DNA of 64,000 bases from an uncultured Coriobacteriales bacterium (GTDB lineage Bacteria > Actinomycetota > Coriobacteriia > Coriobacteriales > UMGS124): assembly GCA_934636245.1 (NCBI GenBank), contig CAKUAI010000017.1:1-64000 (forward strand). The letters run 5' to 3'. The notes beneath the pieces are model-generated. The model saw nothing but the letters and a program-made list of their open reading frames with translations, was not told the origin of the DNA and did no database searches. Numbering within the stretch: the stretch's first letter is position 1; every line of letters starts with the position of its first letter. This document shows positions 17,177 to 25,271 of the stretch, in pieces. A program made the position numbers and the translations under genes.

Positions 17177-18130
17177 CTACCCCCTCTCCCCGCTCATGAC
17201 CTGCGGGTCGGCAAAGACGCGCAAGACATTGCCCAGCTTGTTGAATGCGAAAATGACGATCACGATGAGCAGGCCCGGAATGAACGCCATATAGATGTTG
17301 TTCTGCATGTAGCCCTGAGCGGCCTGCAGCAGGCTGCCCCACGAGCTCATGGGCTGCTGCACGCCGACGCCGAGGAACGACAGCGACGACTCGGTCATGA
17401 TGGCGCTGGCAAGCGAGGTGGTGGCGGCGGTGATGATGGTGGGAAATGCCGAGGGGATCACGTGGCGCACGATGACCGACAGGCGCGACACGCCGCACAG
17501 CTCCGCGTACTGCACGAAGTCGTGGCCGCGGATGGCCTGGGTCTCCGCACGCACGAGACGCGCGATCTCCATCCAGCTGAAAAGGCCGATGACCAGGATG
17601 ATCGACGTGATGCCAGGCTTGAGCAGGATGGACACGACCGTGACGAGCACCATCCACGGGATGGAGGAGAGCACGTCGACGAAGCGCATAAGGATCGCGT
17701 CGACAATGCCGCCGAAAAGACCGGCGATGGTGCCGACGAGGATGCCCACGACCATGCTCGTGAGCATGGCGAGCAGGCCCACCATGAGCGAGACGCGACC
17801 GCCGTAGACGACGCGTGCCAGGTAGTCGCGGCCGAGCTCGTCGGTGCCGAACCAGTGCTCGGCGCTGGGGGCGGCCAGGCGGTGCGCCACGTCGGTGGCG
17901 TTGGGGGCCAGCGGCAGCAGCGGCGCGATGAGGCACACCACGACGATGATGAGAAGAAGCGACAGCGAGATGATGGCGCCCTTGTCGCGCTTGAAGGCAA
18001 GCCAGGCGGCCTCGCGGCGCGTCATGTGGTTCTTCTTGGCCACCTTGGCTGCGGCCACGGCATCAAAAGCAGACTGGGCAGACACGGCGCCTTCGGGAGC
18101 GCTGCCTGCGGTTTCTTGAGCGAACTTCAT
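17177..18130 (-). CDS. Opp/Dpp/Nik-family ABC permease, C-type subunit
   Basis: 317 residues, about six membrane helices. The N-terminal cytoplasmic arm ends at RREAAWLAFKRDKGA, followed by the first helix. LAAPSAEHWFGTDELGRD and the EAA loop (ELCGVSRLSVIVRHVIPSA) are diagnostic of DppC/OppC/NikC. Its ATG overlaps the stop of the upstream permease gene as TAATG, with GGGAGGTG before it. It forms the membrane channel with the B-type subunit. Confidence 0.92.
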   Translation of the reverse strand: MKFAQETAGSAPEGAVSAQSAFDAVAAAKVAKKNHMTRREAAWLAFKRDKGAIISLSLLLIIVVVCLIAPLLPLAPNATDVAHRLAAPSAEHWFGTDELGRDYLARVVYGGRVSLMVGLLAMLTSMVVGILVGTIAGLFGGIVDAILMRFVDVLSSIPWMVLVTVVSILLKPGITSIILVIGLFSWMEIARLVRAETQAIRGHDFVQYAELCGVSRLSVIVRHVIPSAFPTIITAATTSLASAIMTESSLSFLGVGVQQPMSSWGSLLQAAQGYMQNNIYMAFIPGLLIVIVIFAFNKLGNVLRVFADPQVMSGERG

Positions 18131-19089
18131 TATTTGCTGCCACCTCCCTGACGCATGCGGGGATCGACGATGCAGCACAGCACGTCAGCAAGCAGGTTGC
18201 CCAGGATGACGAGCGTGGAGGAAAGCACCAGGATCGACATGACGACGGGATAGTCCATGGCCTTGATCGCCGTGATGAAGTAGGGGCCCACACCCGGCCA
18301 AGAGAAGATGGTCTCGGTGATGATGGCACCCGTCACGAGCAGGGGCATTGCCATGCCCAGACGCGTGATGACCGGGATGAGCACGTTGCGGCAGATGTGT
18401 TTGAACATGACCTCGGCGTCGGAAGCGCCAAAGGCACGCTGCACCATGACATAGTCCTGCGTAGACTGCGTGATAGTGGAGCTACGGACATAGCGCAGGT
18501 TGTCGGGCAAAAACGCCACCGTAAGCGTCACGAACGGCATGATGTAGTGCCGCGCGATGTCGAGCGCAGAACCGTCACCGATAGTCTGCATGCCCAGGAT
18601 GGGGAGCCATTTGAGCAGGTAGCCGAAGACGAAGATAAGCAGCATCGCAAACCAGAACGACGGCACGGCGATGCCGACAGAGGCGATAGCGTCGATGCAA
18701 CGGTCCAGACGGCTGCCGCGATGCGCGCCGGCCACGAGGCCGAGCACGATGGCGAGCACGTAGGCGCAAAGGTACGCCGGCAACACGAGCATGATCGTGT
18801 TGGGGATGCGCGCCGCGAGCTGGTCGGCAACAGCGGCCTTCGTCGTGATGGAATAGCCCCAGTTGCCTGTCACGAGGCTCTGCAGCCACTTGAGGTACTG
18901 CATCCACAGCGGGTCGTTGTAACCCAGGGCATCCTTCATCGCGGCCACGGTCTCCGCAGACATGCGGGGGTCGACCATGGCGTCGACGGCATCGTAAGGC
19001 GCAAGGCTCATGAGCATGAAGCACAGCATCGTGATGACCAGGACCATGGGTATGGCAATCAAAATGCGGCGCAGGATAAACTTGGCCAC
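18130..19089 (-). CDS. Opp/Dpp/Nik-family ABC permease, B-type subunit
   Basis: 319 residues. Starts with the typical MAKFILRRILIAIPMVLVIT and has the EAA-loop region (FGASDAEVMFKHICRNVLIP) plus the C-terminal ETIFSWPGVGPY block of DppB/OppB/NikB. GTG start at 19089 with GGAGGGG upstream. Separated from the binding-protein gene by 100 bp that holds a strong hairpin, so it is probably translated from read-through transcript. Confidence 0.92.
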   Translation of the reverse strand: MAKFILRRILIAIPMVLVITMLCFMLMSLAPYDAVDAMVDPRMSAETVAAMKDALGYNDPLWMQYLKWLQSLVTGNWGYSITTKAAVADQLAARIPNTIMLVLPAYLCAYVLAIVLGLVAGAHRGSRLDRCIDAIASVGIAVPSFWFAMLLIFVFGYLLKWLPILGMQTIGDGSALDIARHYIMPFVTLTVAFLPDNLRYVRSSTITQSTQDYVMVQRAFGASDAEVMFKHICRNVLIPVITRLGMAMPLLVTGAIITETIFSWPGVGPYFITAIKAMDYPVVMSILVLSSTLVILGNLLADVLCCIVDPRMRQGGGSK

Positions 19090-19129
19090 GGTGTCGTCCC
19101 CTCCTTCCTTCCAAATCCCAGTACGTAAA

Positions 19130-19163
19130 AGGAGCCGACCCCGCTTTCGCGAGGTCGGCTCCT
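19130..19163 (-). terminator. Intra-operon terminator after the binding-protein gene
   Basis: Perfect 11-bp stem AGGAGCCGACC (19130-19140) / GGTCGGCTCCT (19153-19163) followed on the minus strand by TTTTACG. Between the binding-protein and permease genes it would give excess binding protein with partial read-through. Confidence 0.8.
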
Positions 19164-19189
19164 GCGAAACTACGACCTGTAGCCCTACG

Positions 19190-20776
19190 CTAGTCAGTCA
19201 TGGAGAGCTTCGACATATCCTCGAAGGTATAGATGGGCACCAGGCCCGCTTCCTCCATGCCGGCAACGTTGGCGGTGGTCACGAGCAGGCGCATGTTGGA
19301 GTATACGGGATAGAACACCGCCATGTCCGCAATCTTTGCCTGAAGCTCGTTATAAATCTCCCGACGGGCGGCCTCGTCGGTCTGCTGGCGACCCCGATCG
19401 AACAGCTCGTCAACCTCAGGGGCCTCGTAGTGCATGTAGTTGTAGGCGCCCTCGGTGAGGAAGAGCGGCGAGTACTTGTCGGGGTCAACGCCCATGATGT
19501 AGCCGCCGTAGTACAGGTCGTACTCGTTGTCGGGGTTCTTCATGGCCTGGTACTCGGCCGTGGCGTCCATGCCGTAGAGCTCGACGTTGATGCCGGCCTC
19601 GGCAGCCTGCTCCTGAACCATGACGGCTGCAGTTGCCTGCAGGGAGTCATCGGCGGAGTAGGCGAACTTGAGGGTGGGGTTGGAGACGCCGGCCTCGGAA
19701 AGAAGCTGCTTGGCCTTCTCGACGTCGCGGTCGTACTTCTCAACGTCCTCGGTGGCCCAGGAGTTTGCCGGCGGCAGGAACGTGTAGGCCAGCGCGTAGT
19801 ATTCATCGGAAAGCAGGGCCGCGTCGGCGATGGCCTTCTTGTCGAGCGAGAAGAAGAAGGCCTTGCGCACCTTCTCGTCGGTGACGCGCTTGGCGTTCAT
19901 GCAGAAGTAGGAGACGCGGTTCTCGCTGTAGGGCGTCACGGTGAGGTTGTTGGCCTCGGGGTTGAGCTGCTCGATCTGGGCAGGCGTGCCGATCCAGGCG
20001 TTGACCTGGCCAGTCTGGATGGCGGTCATGCCGGTGTTCTCGTTGGTGACGATCTGGAACACGACGTTGGGGATGTTGGGCGTGCCGCCGAAGTAGCTCT
20101 CGTTGGCGCTGAAGGAGAGATACTGGCCGATCTGGTACTCGTTGAGCTTGTAGGGGCCCGTTCCGATGCCCAAGCCGTTGACGTCGTTGTTCTCGAAGTC
20201 GGTAACGCCCTCGTAGATATGCTTGGGCATGATGAACTTCTCGCCTGCCAGGGCCTCGCCGCCGGCGGGGTTGAGGAACGGGAAGGTGAACGTGACCGTG
20301 TAGTCGTCGACCTTCTGGATGTCGACCACGCCGTCATCGCCGTAGTTGAGGTCGGAATAGCCATTGGCCGTCTCAGTGTCACGCATGGTCTCATAGGAGA
20401 ACACGACGTCGTCGGCCGTGAAGGGCTCGCCGTCGTTCCAAGTGACGCCCTGACGCAGGTGGGCGGTGTAGGTCAGGCCGTCCTCGGAGACCTCGTGGGA
20501 CTCGGCGAGGAAGTACTTGACGCCGTCGTTGGTGATGTCCCACAGGGGCGAATAGACGAGCTTGAGGGTCATGAGGCCGAAGCGGTCGGAGGTGGTGACG
20601 GGGTTGGGCGAGACGCTCGGGTCGCCGGCGATGGCGTAGATGAACGTGTCGGAAGCGGCATGCGCAACGGCAGGCATGCCGAACTGCGCCAGGATGGCGC
20701 TTGCGGAGATGGCCGCACCGGCGGCAACGAAGCTGCGACGGGAAAGGCCCTGGGAGAAGATCGAGGTGTCGGCCAT
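19190..20776 (-). CDS. Tat-exported family 5 solute-binding protein
   Basis: 528 residues. Twin-arginine signal LSRRSFVAAGAAISASAILA, cleaved near AHAASDT. The mature part is a family 5 (DppA/OppA/NikA) binding protein: LVYSPLWDITNDG, LRQGVTWNDGEPFTADDVVF and a C-terminal lobe with IAGGTD-free but typical YNELQAKIADMAVFYPVY. The family binds peptides, haem, opines or Ni complexes. Tat export suggests folding, perhaps with cofactor or metal, before transport. ATG at 20776 has GGAG 8 bases upstream; an upstream TTG start overlaps this site. First gene of the operon that ends in the HypA-like gene. Confidence 0.88.
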   Translation of the reverse strand: MADTSIFSQGLSRRSFVAAGAAISASAILAQFGMPAVAHAASDTFIYAIAGDPSVSPNPVTTSDRFGLMTLKLVYSPLWDITNDGVKYFLAESHEVSEDGLTYTAHLRQGVTWNDGEPFTADDVVFSYETMRDTETANGYSDLNYGDDGVVDIQKVDDYTVTFTFPFLNPAGGEALAGEKFIMPKHIYEGVTDFENNDVNGLGIGTGPYKLNEYQIGQYLSFSANESYFGGTPNIPNVVFQIVTNENTGMTAIQTGQVNAWIGTPAQIEQLNPEANNLTVTPYSENRVSYFCMNAKRVTDEKVRKAFFFSLDKKAIADAALLSDEYYALAYTFLPPANSWATEDVEKYDRDVEKAKQLLSEAGVSNPTLKFAYSADDSLQATAAVMVQEQAAEAGINVELYGMDATAEYQAMKNPDNEYDLYYGGYIMGVDPDKYSPLFLTEGAYNYMHYEAPEVDELFDRGRQQTDEAARREIYNELQAKIADMAVFYPVYSNMRLLVTTANVAGMEEAGLVPIYTFEDMSKLSMTD

Positions 20777-20854
20777 GATATGCTCCAATCAATGGATGCG
20801 ACGCGCGCTGTGCGGCTTGATTTGCCGAAGCGTTTGGCGTCGCGGGTTGGGCAA

Positions 20855-20883
20855 ACTATGCAACGAAACTGGGTTGGTGTCAA
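20855..20883 (-). promoter_or_regulatory. Sigma70 promoter of the ABC transporter operon
   Basis: On the minus strand TTGACA (20878-20883), a 17-bp spacer and CATAGT (20855-20860). A consensus -35 and ideal spacing make it the best promoter in the window. It lies 79 bp upstream of the binding-protein start codon. Confidence 0.75.
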
Positions 20884-20917
20884 TTACCCTTTAACCTACT
20901 ATGTTTAAAGGGTAATT
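20882..20917. promoter_or_regulatory. 13-bp inverted-repeat operator at the transporter promoter
   Basis: Perfect inverted repeat AATTACCCTTTAA (20882-20894) / TTAAAGGGTAATT (20905-20917) with a 10-bp spacer. It overlaps the last two bases of the -35 box and extends upstream, as expected for a dimeric regulator. AT-rich against a GC-rich background. The regulator is not identified. Confidence 0.7.
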
Positions 20918-21064
20918 TCTCCATATAGCTGTAGGCAAACAAAAGCTCATGCGTATCGAGCCTGGCAGCAGCACTGCAGCACCCTGAAGTACCCGCGTCA
21001 ACGCCAAGGCGCATCAATAGGATCAATCGTCAGGCGGGGCCGACAGGCGGATGAGCGGACGGGC

Positions 21065-21259
21065 AAACACACGCATGCAGCTGGGGCGCATCTTGCCGAT
21101 CTGGCAACAACGCGTGCAGCCGGGATGTACCCCGCCGATCAGTTAGCGGCACATTCGACCAGGGCATGCCTCGCCAACCGATGAGTAGCGCATGCGGCCG
21201 GGATGCGTCGTGCCGATCAGTTAGCAGCACATACAGCTGGGGCGCGTCTTGCCGATCAT
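21065..21259 (-). repeat. 39-bp tandem array overlapping the end of the cysteine desulfidase gene
   Basis: Five minus-strand units of exactly 39 bp starting at 21259, 21220, 21181, 21142 and 21103. Unit 1 encodes the last residues MIGKTRPSCMCC and the stop. Units 2-5 read on in frame as LIGTTHPGRMRYS, SVGEACPGRMCR-stop, LIGGVHPGCTRCC and QIGKMRPSCMRVF. The remaining sequence up to the transporter promoter (20918-21064) holds nothing I recognise. Confidence 0.88.
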
Positions 21260-22531
21260 GATGTTGAGGATCTCGACGTCGGTGGAAGCCATGCCCACGC
21301 GGCCCACGTAGCCCATCGAGGCGATGGAGGACTCCACGTCCTCGCCTACCAGGCCGTCGCCGGCGCAGAAGTCCTCACCGAGCATCGCCATGGTGTGGCC
21401 GAGCATGGCGGCGTCCACCGCGCTCGAGATCTTGGCCGCGCAGCTCGCCTTGGCACCGTCGCACATGATACCGCCCACGTTGGCGATGGTGTTGACGACC
21501 GTAGAGCCTACCTGGGCGTCGGTGCCGCCGGCCAGGTAGGTCACCGCCGCGCCCGCACCGGCCGCCGCGCACACCACGCCGCAGAAAGCCGAGAGGCTGC
21601 CGATGTAACGCTTGAGGTGAAGCGCCGTGAGGTTTGAGATGCACAGGGCGCGCAGGAGCTGCTCGTGGGTGGCGTGGACCGAGGCGGCGTACTCGATGAC
21701 GGGCAGCGACACCGTCATGCCCTGGTTGCCCGAGCCCGAGTTGATGACGACGGGCAGGGAGCAGCCGCCCATGCGCGCGTCGGACCCCGCAGCTGCGCGG
21801 GCGCGCATGCGCGTCGTGACGTCGGCCGGGTGCATGGCGAGGATCGTGCGGCCGATCTCGCTTCCCCAGTGGCCGCGCAGGCCCTCTTCGGACACGGCGG
21901 TGTTGCAGTCGATTTGGCGCTCAAGCAGGGGCTTCACACACTCAAGATCGATCTCACGGGCAAACGCGCAGATGTTGGCCATGGAAAGACGGTGGTAGAC
22001 TTCCTGGCTGTAGGCGTCGTCTTCCTCGTCGTGAGCATCGCGCTGGATCGTCTCGCCGTCGCGGGTGACGTCGACGACGTTGGTGTGGCGGTCGCGCAGC
22101 GTGACCGAAGCGGTGTGGCCCGCGCCCGACACCTCCACGACGATGAAGAGGTTCGGCACGCCCTCGACAAGCTCGACCTCGCAGAAGCCCTGCGCGATGA
22201 GGGCTTGGGCACGCTCGACGACCTCGGGCGTTACCGACTGGAGGACCTCGAGCTCACGGTCGGCGTCGCCGCCGAGAAGACCGAGCACGGCCGCGACCTC
22301 GACGCCCTTGAGGCCGCCCGAGTTAGGCACGACGACGCTCTTGACGTTCTTGATGATGTTGCCGCTGCAGCGCACGACCATGTGCTCGACGGGCTCGCCA
22401 AGCGTGCGACCGGCAAGCGCCGCGCCATAGGCCAGGGCGATGGGCTCGGTGCAGCCCAGTGCGCACACGAGCTCTTTGCCGAGCAGCTTAACGAACAGGG
22501 ACGTGGTCTTCTCATCGGGCGACGCGGCCAT
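21221..22531 (-). CDS. cyuA: L-cysteine desulfidase, UPF0597/YhaM family
   Basis: 436 residues. Breaks L-cysteine into pyruvate, ammonia and sulfide using a [4Fe-4S] cluster; the family (CyuA/YhaM/CdsB) shares the serine-dehydratase alpha-chain fold. Seen: ALGCTEPIALAYGAALAG near the N-terminus, GGCSLPVVINSGSGNQGM, and GGIMCDGAKASCAAK, supplying the conserved cysteines. ATG at 22531 follows GAGGGAG. The C-terminal 13 residues, ending RPSCMCC, are the first unit of a 39-bp tandem array and have two extra cysteines next to the stop. Monocistronic as far as can be seen. Assignment to desulfidase rather than serine dehydratase is from overall family resemblance. Confidence 0.85.
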   Translation of the reverse strand: MAASPDEKTTSLFVKLLGKELVCALGCTEPIALAYGAALAGRTLGEPVEHMVVRCSGNIIKNVKSVVVPNSGGLKGVEVAAVLGLLGGDADRELEVLQSVTPEVVERAQALIAQGFCEVELVEGVPNLFIVVEVSGAGHTASVTLRDRHTNVVDVTRDGETIQRDAHDEEDDAYSQEVYHRLSMANICAFAREIDLECVKPLLERQIDCNTAVSEEGLRGHWGSEIGRTILAMHPADVTTRMRARAAAGSDARMGGCSLPVVINSGSGNQGMTVSLPVIEYAASVHATHEQLLRALCISNLTALHLKRYIGSLSAFCGVVCAAAGAGAAVTYLAGGTDAQVGSTVVNTIANVGGIMCDGAKASCAAKISSAVDAAMLGHTMAMLGEDFCAGDGLVGEDVESSIASMGYVGRVGMASTDVEILNIMIGKTRPSCMCC

Positions 22532-22646
22532 GCGGGTGCTCCCTCTATATTCAAACCATACCTCAGGGTTGAAGAAATCCCATCATCTACCTGGGTATTT
22601 GCTTGCAGACACCATACTATATAGCAAGAGGGGCACCCGGCGCTCA

Positions 22647-23336
22647 CTAATGGAGCAACTCGCCCCACGATTTAATAATGACGCCCGCCTGCGCCTGGAT
22701 TTCGTCCGTTGGCTGCGTGGCCTGGCCGTTGACATGGCCCGCGCACGCCATGCCCGCCGCCTGCGCCGTGCGAATGGCGGTGAGGTGGTCTTCGAAGACG
22801 ACGCACTCGTGCGGCTCCACGCCCAGCCGGCGCGCGGCCTCCAGGAAGATGTCGGGGTGCTCCTTGGTGTGATGCGCAACCTCGCAGCCGTGCACGCGCG
22901 TGTCGAACAGGCCCGTCATGGGCACGCGCGGCTCCATGGACGAGACGACCTGGGGGTCGTTGGTCGTGGCGATGGCCGTGAGGATGCCATGCTGCTTGAG
23001 GGCGCGCACATACTCGAGGGCGTCGGGGAACATCTGCACGTCGCGGGTATAGTGCTCGCGGCCCATGCGGTTCCACTCGTCGCAAATCTCCTGCGGCGAC
23101 TCTGCCAGGCCATACGCCTCAACCGTGTAGCGCGCGCCGTCCTCAAAGCCGAGCAGCGCGAGCGTCTCGGCGTACTCCGGGCTGTAAGCAAGGCCGCGGG
23201 CGGCAAAGAAATCGCGGTCTACCTGCGCCCACACGTCACAGGAATCGGCCAGCGTACCATCGAAGTCGAAGATGGCCGCGCGAAAGGCAAACGAGGAGGG
23301 ACGAAGCTGGTCGAGACAGACACGTTGAGCTGGCAT
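22647..23336 (-). CDS. HAD-superfamily hydrolase, beta-phosphoglucomutase-like
   Basis: 229 residues. HAD motif I IFDFDGTLADS (nucleophile and acid Asp), motif II in LTAIATTND, motif III Lys in HHTKEHPDIF and motif IV VVFEDHLTAIRTAQAAG. A helical cap of subclass IA lies between motifs I and II (residues ~35-100), as in phosphoglycolate phosphatase and beta-phosphoglucomutase. ATG at 23336 chosen; the ribosome site is weak and start is not firm. Likely a cytosolic phosphatase of unknown substrate. Confidence 0.8.
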   Translation of the reverse strand: MPAQRVCLDQLRPSSFAFRAAIFDFDGTLADSCDVWAQVDRDFFAARGLAYSPEYAETLALLGFEDGARYTVEAYGLAESPQEICDEWNRMGREHYTRDVQMFPDALEYVRALKQHGILTAIATTNDPQVVSSMEPRVPMTGLFDTRVHGCEVAHHTKEHPDIFLEAARRLGVEPHECVVFEDHLTAIRTAQAAGMACAGHVNGQATQPTDEIQAQAGVIIKSWGELLH

Positions 23337-23447
23337 GAGGTCGTGTTCGCTTTCGGTAGTGGCGGGAGGTTGCGGGGCCAGAGAGACCCAACGAGACAAT
23401 ATGGTAGCCGATGAGGGCCAGCGAGGCCAGGGTGCAAGGCCTCATGC

Positions 23448-23483
23448 AAAAGGCCCGGCACCGCATGTCATCGGTACCGGGCC
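23448..23483 (-). terminator. Intrinsic terminator after the mono-haem protein gene
   Basis: 12-bp stem GGCCCGGCACCG (23452-23463) / CGGTACCGGGCC (23472-23483) with one mismatch, followed on the minus strand by TTTTGC. It separates the cytochrome gene from the HAD gene. Confidence 0.8.
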
Positions 23484-23551
23484 TGCAAAATCAAGCAGCT
23501 CACATGCCCCATCTCAAAGATGGGCTCGCCTGCCTTGAGAGGCGGGCTTCC

Positions 23552-24061
23552 CTACTCGAGAATCGTGTGGCAGCTCGCGCAATCCTCGGGGGAGAGGTTG
23601 GCCGTGAGATGGTTCTCGGGAAGGCCCTCAAGAGAACCCGACTCGACGGCGTCCATGATTGCCTGGGGCAGGTCGGGTGCCTGGAACTCCATGCCGTACG
23701 TCATGGCGTAATCCCCCGGGATTCCGTCAACCACGCCCTCGAGAGGCTCGAGGTTCTGCGAGACAACGGCGCCCACGGCACCGCCTGCGATACGCTCCTG
23801 CTGGAGCTTCTCCTCCTCGGAGCCCTCGATGGCCACGCCGCCCGAGGCGGCAGCCTCTACAGCGGGGTCGTATACCGCCAGCTCGCCCTTCTCGGCCATG
23901 TCGTTGTTGTCAAGCGTGTTGCCCAGGGCAGGCGCGCCTTCGGCATCGGCACTCGTAACCCCCGCGGTGCCGCCCGCGTACCAGGCACATGCGCCAACAA
24001 GCGCAACGGCAACCAGAGCACCGCCGACGACCAGCGCCTTCTTCTTGGTTTCAGCCACCAT
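23552..24061 (-). CDS. Membrane-anchored mono-haem c protein
   Basis: 169 residues. Lys-rich start MVAETKKKALVVGGALVAVA then one hydrophobic helix (signal anchor or signal peptide), an acidic Ala/Gly-rich region of about 110 residues, and a single haem-binding CASCH six residues from the C-terminus (ends CHTILE). ATG at 24061 has AAGGAGG upstream. One CXXCH at the very end suggests a short electron carrier or haem-attached tail; no methionine ligand downstream is possible. No redox partner is adjacent. I know of no named family for this layout. Confidence 0.65.
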   Translation of the reverse strand: MVAETKKKALVVGGALVAVALVGACAWYAGGTAGVTSADAEGAPALGNTLDNNDMAEKGELAVYDPAVEAAASGGVAIEGSEEEKLQQERIAGGAVGAVVSQNLEPLEGVVDGIPGDYAMTYGMEFQAPDLPQAIMDAVESGSLEGLPENHLTANLSPEDCASCHTILE

Positions 24062-24148
24062 GGTCGTTCCTCCTTCTTTGGTCATCAATCACATATCAAT
24101 ACATTTGCAGAGTCCCGCCTGGCAGGCGATGGATTCCTCCGCCAGGCT

Positions 24149-25267
24149 TTATGCACGCAGTGCAGCCGCAATGCCATCAAGCAGCTCCGGGGCAAAACGA
24201 CGAGCGGAATCAGCACGGCGCACCTCCACGGGAGCCACCGTGGGATCGTCGAGCATGCCCGCAGGAAACTCGGCAGGCCCGAACGCACCCGCACCGGCAG
24301 GCGCATCAAGTGCGATCACCTGCACGGGACGGCGGGAGCGCACCGCGTTGATACGCTCGACAAAAGCGCTCACATAGGCCGGGGTGGCCATCTCTCGCGG
24401 CATGAGCACCTCCACCGTAAGCGCAGGCGGCACCAGGCATGACTTGTCGCGGTCGGCGACGAAGCCCACAGCGTCGACGCTTGCCAGCTCCCACAGCAAA
24501 AGCACGCGATGCGTCATGAGGTCGGCCGTGTTGCCGCCCGAGGAGTTGTCGCGGCGCCGCTTGTTCTTAAACCCGTAGAAATCGAGCTCATGGGCGGCCT
24601 CGCTCTTCATGGCGAACACACGGCCGTCGGCGGTTTCAAAGACGGCCTCGGGCAGGCGCAGCGTGGGAGAGGTTGCCTGGTTTGCGACCTCGACCCGCGC
24701 TGTGGGCACCGCATGAACCGACTTCATGTCGGCCGTGAACACCGCATGGAACGTGCGGGGCTCAAGACGGCTCACCACTCCGTAGTAGGCCCACGCCTCA
24801 TAGGCGTTGCGATAGAGCATCCCAACGTGGGGCACGAGCGCCTCCTGCGCCCGCGCGCGCAGGGCCTCTGCGTCCTGGTGCGTTTGCAGCGCATCGAGCA
24901 CACAGGCAAACAGGGGCCGCACGGCCTCGGCCACGGGGTCAGCCATCAGGCTTTCGAGCATGGAGGCGAGCTTGAACTGGGCCAGGCCCGCCTGGGCGCA
25001 CAGACCCTCACGCACCTGGGCACACTTGCCCGCGACCTCGACCAATGCAGGGAGGCTGCATGCACCGCTCGCCCCACCGCACGTGGGCGTCGACGCGACC
25101 CCACCAAGAATCTCCTCGGCCAGATCGCGCTGGACGCGCCCCACATGCGCATAGAAATCACCACGCACCTCGCAGAGCACCGACAGGCTCGTGGGAGTCA
25201 TGCGAATCTGCTCATGCTCCGCCACAAACGCGCGCAGCTCTTCCAGGCTCTGCTCGAAAGCCGTCAT
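24149..25267 (-). CDS. Uncharacterised protein in the molybdenum hydroxylase operon
   Basis: 372 residues, soluble, no motif I can name. Residues 1-110 are helical with Cys pairs (CGGASGACS, GKCAQVREGLCAQAG); the second half is alpha/beta (RTFHAVFTADMKSVHA, FYGFKNKRRRDNSSGG, LTVEVLMPREMATPAYVSAF). The start lies 4 bp after the FAD-subunit stop, so it is the fourth gene of the hydroxylase operon. Position suggests an accessory or maturation role, but that is inference only. Confidence 0.5.
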   Translation of the reverse strand: MTAFEQSLEELRAFVAEHEQIRMTPTSLSVLCEVRGDFYAHVGRVQRDLAEEILGGVASTPTCGGASGACSLPALVEVAGKCAQVREGLCAQAGLAQFKLASMLESLMADPVAEAVRPLFACVLDALQTHQDAEALRARAQEALVPHVGMLYRNAYEAWAYYGVVSRLEPRTFHAVFTADMKSVHAVPTARVEVANQATSPTLRLPEAVFETADGRVFAMKSEAAHELDFYGFKNKRRRDNSSGGNTADLMTHRVLLLWELASVDAVGFVADRDKSCLVPPALTVEVLMPREMATPAYVSAFVERINAVRSRRPVQVIALDAPAGAGAFGPAEFPAGMLDDPTVAPVEVRRADSARRFAPELLDGIAAALRA

Positions 25268-25271
25268 GGCT

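Noticed and set aside
14997..17294. 765-codon plus-strand frame over the ABC ATPase genes
   Set aside because: Shadow of two ATPases with intact Walker and signature motifs on the minus strand.
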